NCBI GenBank assembly: GCA_029267795.1
Contig: JAJUHR010000032.1
Location: forward strand, 1-11,187
DNA from: Planctomycetota bacterium
Lineage (GTDB): Bacteria > Planctomycetota > Phycisphaerae > Phycisphaerales > Phycisphaeraceae
Reading direction: 5' to 3'
Length of the DNA stretch: 11,187 nt
Shown: in pieces, positions 6,737 through 11,187 of the stretch
Layout of the letters: every line of letters starts with the position of its first letter
Position numbering within the stretch: the stretch's first letter is position 1
Notes under the pieces: generated by a model
What the model saw: only the letters and a program-made list of their open reading frames with translations
Told to the model about the DNA's origin: nothing
Databases searched by the model: none
Position numbers and translations under genes: made by a program

Positions 6737-7080
6737 AAGCTACCGGCCACGCCCGCTAAACTTGACTTGATGGCCCTCATCTCCGCCGCCTGACCACGTA
6801 CCTGCATCGTGACAATCGACCCCCAATTCTAGTGTTTACCTCCCGGAGTCCGTAAAGCCCGTTGTGTGGACCTAAAAAGAATAGCCGCGGGTGGAAACTC
6901 GCGGTTCGCCGGCCAGCCCGCACTCCTCACACGTTGGGGGGTGAGTATCACAAACCCTATAGACCATGGGAGCTATGCCCGCTCGGAGCTGAAGTGTCCC
7001 CGCTTTGCGTTAAGCTGATCGAAAATGCCCCGCGGCGGCTGCGGACCGAAAGCCTCCTCGGAAACGTTGGGATCAAACAC
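6737..7080. other. Long intergenic region between divergent cupin and lycopene-cyclase-type genes
   Basis: These 344 bases separate two divergent genes and must hold both promoters, but I find no strong promoter boxes on either strand. The one clear element is a terminator-like hairpin at 6874-6906 pointing away from the plus-strand gene. A plus-strand frame from 6862 runs open into the downstream gene, but its N-terminal extension crosses that hairpin and has no recognisable domain, so I treat it as non-coding. Confidence 0.5.
6874..6906 (-). terminator. Orphan intrinsic terminator on the minus strand
   Basis: AGCCGCGGGT (6883-6892) pairs with ACTCGCGGTT (6897-6906) in 8 of 10 positions around a 4-base loop, followed on the minus strand by T-rich sequence (plus-strand AAAAA at 6874-6878). 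It shares its CCGCGG core with the other terminators of the window. No minus-strand gene ends upstream of it: the nearest minus-strand stop is at 7871, beyond the opposing plus-strand gene. Confidence 0.5.
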
Positions 7081-7773
7081 ATGGTCTCGGATCGATACGT
7101 CTGGCTGATGTGGTCAAGCGCCTTCCTGGTCCCCTGGTCGGCCCTGTTCCTGCTGTTCCCTAAACACCGGCGAGCCATGGGGTGGGCCAGCGTCTTCACG
7201 ATGCCGTTCGGCCTGACCGAACCGCTCTTCGTCCCGGAGTATTGGAACCCGCCCAGCCTGTTCGATCTGGCGCAGCGAACGGGTTTCGATATCGAGAGCT
7301 TGATCTTCTGCTTCGGCATCGGGGGCGTCGGCTCGGTCCTCTACAACATCCTGACCGGGAAAGTCGTCCGCCCCATACCCACGACGCAGCGCGTCCACGG
7401 GCGACATCGATACCACCGCCTCGCCCTAGCTTCGCCCTTCGCGGCATTCCTCATCCTCTACTGGATGCCTTGGAACCCGATCTACCCCGGGATCATTGCG
7501 ATGGGCATCGGCGCGATCGCCGCCTTGGCGTGCCGGCCCGACCTCGTGCGAAAGTCGTGGATCGGTGGCGTGTTGTTCTTGGGGTATTACGCTGTATTCC
7601 TGACCGGCCTTCAACTCACCGCGCCCGGGTACATCGACCGTGTATGGAACCACAATGCGCTGCTCGGCATCGATGTATTCGGCATGCCTATCGAAGAACT
7701 GCTGTTCGCACTCGCATTCGGTCTGTATTGGTCGTCCGTTTACGAGCATTTCACATGGAAGCAACCCGTGTAG
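7081..7773 (+). CDS. Lycopene cyclase domain (CrtYc/CrtYd-type) membrane protein
   Basis: The 230-aa product is a polytopic membrane protein with about six to seven hydrophobic segments (near 7-25, 38-50, 72-90, 115-130, 133-150, 160-178, 204-220). Two related half-sites are visible: GFDIESLIFCFGIGG at 68-82 and GMPIEELLFALAFG at 201-214. The second matches the PxEE signature of the heterodimeric-type lycopene beta-cyclases (CrtYc/CrtYd, CarR), which form the end rings of carotenoids in the cytoplasmic membrane. In the first half the motif is degenerate (IES). No other carotenoid gene is in the window, so the activity is uncertain. The ATG at 7081 opens the first membrane helix; no strong ribosome-binding site precedes it. 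G and C are balanced here, unlike the strongly C-rich plus-strand genes at the left. Confidence 0.65.
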   Translation: MVSDRYVWLMWSSAFLVPWSALFLLFPKHRRAMGWASVFTMPFGLTEPLFVPEYWNPPSLFDLAQRTGFDIESLIFCFGIGGVGSVLYNILTGKVVRPIPTTQRVHGRHRYHRLALASPFAAFLILYWMPWNPIYPGIIAMGIGAIAALACRPDLVRKSWIGGVLFLGYYAVFLTGLQLTAPGYIDRVWNHNALLGIDVFGMPIEELLFALAFGLYWSSVYEHFTWKQPV

Positions 7774-7781
7774 TACGGTAG

Positions 7782-7799
7782 GTCCGGGCCTGCCCGGAC
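7782..7799. repeat. GC-rich hairpin after the lycopene-cyclase-type gene
   Basis: GTCCGGG (7782-7788) and CCCGGAC (7793-7799) form a perfect 7-bp stem with a 4-base loop, nine bases after the stop codon of the plus-strand gene. There is no T-run after it, so it is a weak or Rho-dependent terminator candidate, shared by two converging genes (the other ends at 7871). Confidence 0.4.
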
Positions 7800-7870
7800 A
7801 CAGCCCTCTCCCGCCATCAACATTTTGTCCAGCTTGAGGCCTGACCTGCTTGGCTACCTCGCAAGGGAAA

Positions 7871-8407
7871 CTATTTCATTTTGGAAGGCAACTTGATCGA
7901 CCGGCCGGCGACCATGAAAACGCCGTTGCCGCGATGATGGATCGTCTTCGGCTCCTTTTTTAAGGGGTCGATCCACGCCTTGAGCACTTCCAGGACGAAG
8001 AAGTTGTACTTCGCCACCATCCGCGTATCCACGACGCAGCATTCGAGATTCGCGTAGCACTCGCCGATGAGCGGCGCCGAAACGCGGGAGGCGGGCACTG
8101 CCGTGAGGCCGAAGGCTTTGAACTTGTCGACACTCCGCCCGGACGTGTTGCCGCAGCCCACCACTTTCGCCGCCAGCTCCACCGTCGGGATATTGATGAC
8201 GCATTCCCTCGTCGCCTTGAGGATGCCGAACGTATGGTTCTGGTTGCTGATCACGCAGCCCACGATCGGTGGCTCGAACTCCATCATCGTGTGCCACGAC
8301 ATGGTCATGATGTTCGCCCGCCCCTTGCGCGCGGTCGTGACCATCACCACCGGCCCCGGCTCGAGCAGCTGATACACCCGCGACAAGGGAAACGTTCTTT
8401 TCTTCAT
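7871..8407 (-). CDS. Flavin reductase family protein (FMN-binding split barrel)
   Basis: The 178-aa protein belongs to the flavin reductase-like domain family, which binds FMN and transfers electrons from NAD(P)H to free flavin or to a partner oxygenase in the cytoplasm. Visible marks are PVVMVTTARKGRANIMTMSW (19-38), EPPIVGCVISNQNHT (45-59, FMN-contacting strand), the CVINIPT strand (69-75) and a HHRG segment near 157-160. Length fits the family. The ATG at 8407 overlaps the stop of the upstream PEP-CTERM gene as ATGA, and I see no ribosome-binding site close to it, so translation probably depends on the upstream gene. It converges with the lycopene-cyclase-type gene. Cysteine content is high (C51, C69, C85, C117, C123, C124), which might suit a redox role. 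Confidence 0.85.
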   Translation of the reverse strand: MKKRTFPLSRVYQLLEPGPVVMVTTARKGRANIMTMSWHTMMEFEPPIVGCVISNQNHTFGILKATRECVINIPTVELAAKVVGCGNTSGRSVDKFKAFGLTAVPASRVSAPLIGECYANLECCVVDTRMVAKYNFFVLEVLKAWIDPLKKEPKTIHHRGNGVFMVAGRSIKLPSKMK

Positions 8408-9042
8408 TTTTGAGTCGGGCTTATCCCTGGCTTTGTTCGTCTCATGCCACGCCAGTCACACGCACATAGGCTTAAGGCACCGATACCCAGGAACAGGAAC
8501 GAGGCGGGTTCGGGGATTGTTTGCGGTGTGTACTCGATCAGATAGCTCTGGCGAAGAAAGTTTCGCGGAATGTCGTTCCACAGATAGGTGGAGTTTTGGG
8601 GGTACTCGATCACGTCCTCATTTCCGCCAAGATTATTCGGCTCGTTCAGACCCCAATTCGTGTAATTGGGTGCTACGGGTTCCGACTCCCCTGTTACCCA
8701 CTGCCAACCGCCTGCCGGCTCTGCACTTCCAACTGGCTGAAACCCGCCGATGAAAGTCCCATTCCCAGGCACTGTCGCAAAGTCAAAGTGTGTACTGATA
8801 AAAGCCTGTTCCTCAGCGGAGGTGATGGTAGCCAAGTGACCCGATATACCCGCAAAGGTAGCCGCAGAAGCCGTGGCATTGGCTTGGTCCCAAGTGATAC
8901 CTGAAGCAGTTATGGCGTGTTCGTAATAGTGGCCATTGGCCGGGTTAAGAATCGGCTCTGCCTTCGCCCCGTCAGGAAGGATGATCGAGAACACCATGCT
9001 TCCACCAAATGCTAATAGACTGCGGGCTCGACAGAATCCCAT
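8404..9042 (-). CDS. C-type lectin domain PEP-CTERM protein
   Basis: The 212-aa precursor has a signal peptide (hydrophobic residues 8-22, cleavage near AKA at 26-28), a C-type lectin-like domain (about 36-171) and a PEP-CTERM sorting signal. Lectin-fold marks are GITWDQA (48-54), GHLATITSAEEQAFI (68-82), GGWQWVTGE (111-119), EPNN (134-137, the usual Ca/sugar loop) and WND (155-157). The sorting tag is IPEP (176-179), a hydrophobic helix (181-194) and basic residues. PEP-CTERM tags are recognised by exosortase, which implies that enzyme elsewhere in the genome and a cell-surface or exopolymer location. Unusually, about ten residues follow the basic cluster. AAAGGA lies about nine bases before the ATG. 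Its stop overlaps the start of the flavin reductase gene. Confidence 0.88.
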   Translation of the reverse strand: MGFCRARSLLAFGGSMVFSIILPDGAKAEPILNPANGHYYEHAITASGITWDQANATASAATFAGISGHLATITSAEEQAFISTHFDFATVPGNGTFIGGFQPVGSAEPAGGWQWVTGESEPVAPNYTNWGLNEPNNLGGNEDVIEYPQNSTYLWNDIPRNFLRQSYLIEYTPQTIPEPASFLFLGIGALSLCACDWRGMRRTKPGISPTQK

Positions 9043-9123
9043 ACCGAGCTATCCTTTCTTGTTTGGTGGTTCAAATGAAGAGCGGATCAAGCGAAGCGGA
9101 TCTGCTGAAACAGTGTGAGATGT

Positions 9124-9160
9124 AAATGGTGGATTTTACCATGTTCAACCCACCTTATTT
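9124..9160 (-). terminator. Possible terminator of the HAF-repeat gene
   Basis: On the minus strand AAAT-aa-GGTGG (9160-9150) can pair with CCACC-ATTT (9132-9124): nine base pairs with a 2-base bulge and a loop of about 17 bases, starting 10 bases after the HAF-repeat stop codon. The T-run is short (ATTT), so termination would be weak; the hairpin could be chance. Confidence 0.25.
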
Positions 9161-9170
9161 GCCGAACTCA

Positions 9171-10340
9171 TTATCTTCGCCGATTGCCGGTGTATCTTAG
9201 CGCGGCCAAGAAAGTCAGCCCCAGCGTCGCCGCAGTCCCCGGCTCCGGCACAGCATTAAGTTCAGCCAGCCAAGCTTCATTATCACCATTCGGATTGTAA
9301 CCTAAGCCGACGATGACAGACCCGTCGGCGGAAACACCCCTGGCTTCATAAAGTCTCCACCCAGTCAAATTGATTCCGGCGTTGGTCAGCACGTCTCGAA
9401 GACTGCGCATGCCGTTAACCTGATCCCAAATGAATGCCTCGTTCCCAGAATAGGCTTCACTAGTGCCTACCACAACGAAACCGTCGGCTGAGACGTCGTA
9501 AGCAATGCTGCTTCTTCCTCCAGGCAATATACCCAGTCCGACCATCCGCATGTTCGGGTCCGGATTTGGGGCCCACCGGAATGCTTCCACACCAGAAGGT
9601 GTACCCGCGAAGCCGACCACGATCGAGCCGTTGGCAGATACACCGAAAGCAGCACCACCAGAACCTGTCCCTCGCAAGAAGCCCAAGCTGACCATTCCTC
9701 CCTCCTGAGTCCAACGGAATGCTAGCCCGCTGGCCTGCCCGACCACGACGGAGCCGTCAGCCGAGACGTCAATGGCTTGGCTGCCAGTTCCACCAAGCGG
9801 ATCGCCCAACCCGACCATCCCTCCGGCGTGGGTCCACCGGAATGCCTCAGGAGTTGGAGCAACGGATTTACCTGCCGAACCTACTATGACCGAGCCATCG
9901 GCTGAGACACCACTTGCGCTGCTACTGCTGCTAATATAGGCCCCGGTCTGCAGGAAGCCTAAGCCAATCATCGCTTCGCTTTGGGTCCACCGGAACGCCT
10001 CGTATCCAGAAGCTGAGAGACCGGTGCCGACCACCACCGAGCCATTCGCCGAGACACTGAGGGCTGAGCTATTGAAACCTCCTTCCATCAGGTCACCCAG
10101 GCCAACCATCCCGCCGCTCAACGTCCACCTAAATGCTCGAGGGCCGTGTGAAGAAGCACTTTGGCCCACTACGGTAGAACCATCGTCTGATATGTCGTAG
10201 GCTACGCTTTGGAAGTCCCCGCCAGGAAGATCGCCCAGAGGGATGAACTTCGCTGCCGAAGCTGAATGAGTGACTGCGAGGACCAGTCCCGTCACTGCGA
10301 TTGCCCGCAGCAACGTGCGTGTACTTTGATCCGAGTACAT
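9171..10340 (-). CDS. HAF-repeat PEP-CTERM protein
   Basis: The 389-aa precursor has a signal peptide (hydrophobic 10-24, cleavage after SASA near 29), about seven HAF-type repeats and a C-terminal PEP-CTERM tag (VPEPG at 364-368, hydrophobic helix, GNRRR end). Each repeat of roughly 45-50 residues carries VSADGSVVVG, EAFRWT and GMVGLG elements; later copies are more diverged. The architecture predicts a repeat-built beta structure exported and sorted by exosortase to the surface; the function of HAF repeats is unknown. The ATG at 10340 is chosen because AGGGG lies about nine bases upstream and the signal peptide follows; an ATG at 10382 in frame lacks a ribosome-binding site. The gene stands just after a decayed 5S/terminator copy. 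Confidence 0.9.
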   Translation of the reverse strand: MYSDQSTRTLLRAIAVTGLVLAVTHSASAAKFIPLGDLPGGDFQSVAYDISDDGSTVVGQSASSHGPRAFRWTLSGGMVGLGDLMEGGFNSSALSVSANGSVVVGTGLSASGYEAFRWTQSEAMIGLGFLQTGAYISSSSSASGVSADGSVIVGSAGKSVAPTPEAFRWTHAGGMVGLGDPLGGTGSQAIDVSADGSVVVGQASGLAFRWTQEGGMVSLGFLRGTGSGGAAFGVSANGSIVVGFAGTPSGVEAFRWAPNPDPNMRMVGLGILPGGRSSIAYDVSADGFVVVGTSEAYSGNEAFIWDQVNGMRSLRDVLTNAGINLTGWRLYEARGVSADGSVIVGLGYNPNGDNEAWLAELNAVPEPGTAATLGLTFLAALRYTGNRRR

Positions 10341-10405
10341 GATCTCTATCCCCTTGCTGGTTTGAAGTGATGTTTCCAACATACCACACTGGATAATGCC
10401 ATCCT

Positions 10406-10445
10406 AAAATAAACCACCCGCGACTGCTTTAGGCAACCCCGGGCG
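10406..10445 (-). terminator. Decayed copy of the 5S terminator
   Basis: The hairpin at 10415-10445 is homologous to the true rRNA terminator at 11040-11070: the loop TTTAG and the inner GCAAC arm are identical, but several stem bases have changed on both sides without compensation (mismatches in at least four of thirteen pairs), and the T-run is interrupted (plus AAAATAAA at 10406-10413). It may still terminate weakly. It lies about 65 bases before the HAF-repeat start codon in the same direction. Confidence 0.6.
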
Positions 10446-10495
10446 ATGAGGTCGAATTCGGAATGGGATCGGGTGTCCTTCCTCTCGGCATTCAC
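10442..10495 (-). pseudogene. 5S rRNA remnant with internal deletion
   Basis: Reading on the minus strand, GATCCCATTCCGAA with flanking bases matches the 5S rRNA at the window's right end almost exactly, and TCATCGCC matches the 3' strand of its closing helix. Between these two blocks about 45 bases present in the intact 5S are missing, including the GTTAAG and GCCGATGATAC regions and the GGGAAAGTAGG segment. The 5' part (GTGAATGCCGAGAGGAAGGACACC) is diverged but alignable. It is followed by a copy of the 5S terminator in the correct order, so this is a degraded duplicate of the rRNA operon end rather than chance similarity. Confidence 0.75.
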
Positions 10496-10728
10496 GCCGC
10501 CTTGACCCGATCGTAAAGGGCGTCCGGGGCGAGGTCGGCCCCATTGGGCCAGCAAATGGCCCCGTACTCATCGACACGCAATTCGGCAAACCGTTGAGGG
10601 TTCCGCAGCGGCTCAAACACCGGGCCAAACAGGCGGTCTGCGATCGACACGGTCCCCCTGGTGCCATCCGAGAATACCAGCTCGATCCGGAAACCCTCCA
10701 ACGGCTTGGCGGATATGATCCGTTCCAT
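10492..10728 (-). CDS. DUF2442 domain protein
   Basis: The 78-aa protein matches the DUF2442 pattern over its full length: IISAKPLEGFRIELVFSDG at 4-22, RLFGPVFEPLRNP at 32-44 and the signature VDEYGAICWPNGADLAPDALY at 52-72. Function is unknown; the family is small, cytoplasmic and often found next to DUF4160, with toxin-antitoxin-like settings suggested, but no DUF4160 gene is here. The start ATG has no clear ribosome-binding site and lies 11 bases after the stop of a truncated nucleotidyltransferase. The stop codon falls exactly at the edge of the 5S remnant (10491-10495), so the C-terminus (KAA) may have been fixed by the junction. Confidence 0.85.
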   Translation of the reverse strand: MERIISAKPLEGFRIELVFSDGTRGTVSIADRLFGPVFEPLRNPQRFAELRVDEYGAICWPNGADLAPDALYDRVKAA

Positions 10729-10739
10729 CTGTCGTTACT

Positions 10740-10802
10740 CTACAGGAACTCAACGCCGTGTTTTCGAAACAGGCCAAGTATGTCTTGGAAGTCTGGATTC
10801 AC
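10740..10802 (-). pseudogene. Truncated nucleotidyltransferase, first 20 codons only
   Basis: From the GTG at 10802 the frame reads MNPDFQDILG then LFRKHGVEFL and stops (TAG at 10740-10742). This is the characteristic N-terminus of small nucleotidyltransferase-fold proteins of the AbiEii/MNT-like group, which continue with an IVGG-type strand and the catalytic GS/DxD motifs; here the frame ends precisely where that strand should begin. The rest is absent: DUF2442 starts 11 bases later. It starts inside the 61-aa ORF on the same strand. Identification rests on a short but distinctive match made from memory. Confidence 0.55.
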
Positions 10803-10935
10803 GGATCGGATGCCCCTTAAACGCCCACGCCGCCTTGGTCAGTTCCCACACCATCGCCATCCGCTGGCCCGGAGTTAGAGTTGAAACATAAGGGTCGGGG
10901 CGGTCGTCCCGCAACGACTTACGAACCACCCTCAT
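10750..10935 (-). CDS. Small protein of a nucleotidyltransferase-associated family
   Basis: The 61-aa frame contains LRDDRPDPYVSTLTPGQR, MVWELTKAAWAFKG and ESRLPRH, a pattern I associate with short proteins encoded just before small nucleotidyltransferases in planctomycetes and deltaproteobacteria; it has no named function. The highly charged, Trp-rich sequence has no signal or membrane segment. The start is uncertain: ATG at 10935 is preceded by AAGGG too closely, and in-frame ATG at 10968 or TTG at 10974 are possible. Its 3' end overlaps the truncated nucleotidyltransferase in another frame, and DUF2442 starts 21 bases after its stop. It could be the surviving half of a two-gene toxin-antitoxin-like module. 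Confidence 0.6.
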   Translation of the reverse strand: MRVVRKSLRDDRPDPYVSTLTPGQRMAMVWELTKAAWAFKGHPIRESRLPRHTWPVSKTRR

Positions 10936-11031
10936 GCCCTTGCGTGTCACGGATGCTGTCCCATCCATTGGCAATGGGCCGGTGAAAAACCGCTTTTCTC
11001 ACCCGATTTTAGTCGCTGGGGAAGTGACCAC

Positions 11032-11070
11032 AAAAAAACCACCCGCGGCTGCTTTAGGCAACCACGGGTG
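11032..11070 (-). terminator. Intrinsic terminator of the rRNA operon
   Basis: CACCCGCGGCTGC (11040-11052) and GCAACCACGGGTG (11058-11070) form a 13-bp stem (two G-U pairs on the minus-strand RNA) with loop CTAAA, followed by a seven-T run (plus-strand As at 11032-11038). It lies directly after the 3' end of the 5S rRNA and ends the rRNA transcript. Confidence 0.9.
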
Positions 11071-11076
11071 ATTTAA

Positions 11077-11183
11077 GCCGGCGATGACCTACTTTCCCGC
11101 TGAGGCAGTATCATCGGCGCGGCGGGCTTAACTGCTGAGTTCGGAATGGGATCAGGTGTGACCCCGCCGCTGTCTTCACCGAC
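11077..11183 (-). rRNA. rrf: 5S ribosomal RNA
   Basis: On the minus strand the core 5S landmarks are all present in order: GATCCCATTCCGAACTC (loop B/helix III), AGTTAAG, GCGCCGATGATAC, GGGAAAGTAGG (helix IV/loop E side). The ends close helix I: GTCGGTG (11183-11177) pairs over seven positions with CGCCGGC (11083-11077), including two G-U pairs. The length between these ends is 107 bases, slightly shorter than usual, and a few extra bases may belong at either end. The 23S and 16S genes should lie outside the window to the right, transcribed towards this one. Confidence 0.93.
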
Positions 11184-11187
11184 AATG

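Noticed and set aside
6862..7080. N-terminal extension of the lycopene-cyclase-type gene
   Set aside because: The extra 73 residues cross a terminator hairpin and show no domain or membrane segment; the ATG at 7081 begins directly with the first membrane helix.
7854..8297. 147-codon minus-strand frame overlapping the flavin reductase
   Set aside because: A different frame of the same strand as the flavin reductase; only the latter shows conserved family sequence.
9505..9708. Short plus-strand frame inside the HAF-repeat gene
   Set aside because: Antisense to the repeats; it arises from the repetitive coding sequence.
9171..10382. Internal repeats of the HAF gene considered as a CRISPR or DNA repeat array
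   Set aside because: The repeats are irregular in length and conserved at protein level (VSADGS, AFRWT, GLG), not at identical DNA units with spacers.
10740..11076. Patch between the 5S copies considered as a mobile element
   Set aside because: No transposase or integrase, no terminal inverted repeats and no clear target-site duplication are visible; the 5S/terminator copies are direct repeats of rRNA origin.

Overview
The window looks like a chromosomal piece from a GC-rich Gram-negative bacterium, most likely a planctomycete (perhaps Phycisphaerae-like). This is inference from three things: two PEP-CTERM surface proteins (one with HAF repeats, one with a C-type lectin fold), a Kdo/heptose-kinase-type enzyme and a lipobox lipoprotein that imply an outer membrane, and small families (the lycopene-cyclase-type protein, the nucleotidyltransferase-associated small protein) that I associate with planctomycetes. 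No taxonomic marker other than 5S rRNA is present.

Layout. Positions 1-1328 hold two plus-strand genes: the 3' part of a DsbA-like thiol oxidoreductase and a nitroreductase with a good promoter. A minus-strand operon follows at 3122-1498: coiled-coil lipoprotein, 76-aa helical protein, Kdo/WaaP-type kinase, then an intrinsic terminator. Divergent from it is a secreted lipocalin-like (DUF1579-like) protein at 3307-3843. Positions 3973-6716 carry minus-strand genes for a cupin, a DUF488/YeaO protein, a membrane-anchored coiled-coil protein and a class II-type histone-deacetylase-family amidohydrolase. Positions 6737-7080 are non-coding with an orphan antisense terminator. A plus-strand lycopene-cyclase-domain membrane protein (7081-7773) converges on a minus-strand pair (C-type lectin PEP-CTERM protein, then flavin reductase, overlapping by ATGA). 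Next is a HAF-repeat PEP-CTERM protein (10340-9171). The right end is the tail of an rRNA operon on the minus strand: an intact 5S rRNA (11183-11077) with a strong terminator, then a small accessory patch, then a second, decayed copy of terminator plus 5S.

Most genes and the 5S lie on the minus strand, and the plus strand is C-rich even inside some plus-strand genes, so the minus strand is probably the leading strand. The skew weakens to the right of about 6740, where genes look more accessory (surface proteins, gene remnants).

The most notable structure is at the right end. Between the true 5S and its decayed duplicate lie a small ORF, a 20-codon remnant of a nucleotidyltransferase that starts inside that ORF, and a DUF2442 gene. 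This looks like an insertion and deletion scar at the 3' end of an rRNA operon. I also see one terminator design, a stem with a CCGCGG core plus a T-run, used repeatedly in the window. I found no CRISPR array, transposase, phage module or clearly new multi-gene system.
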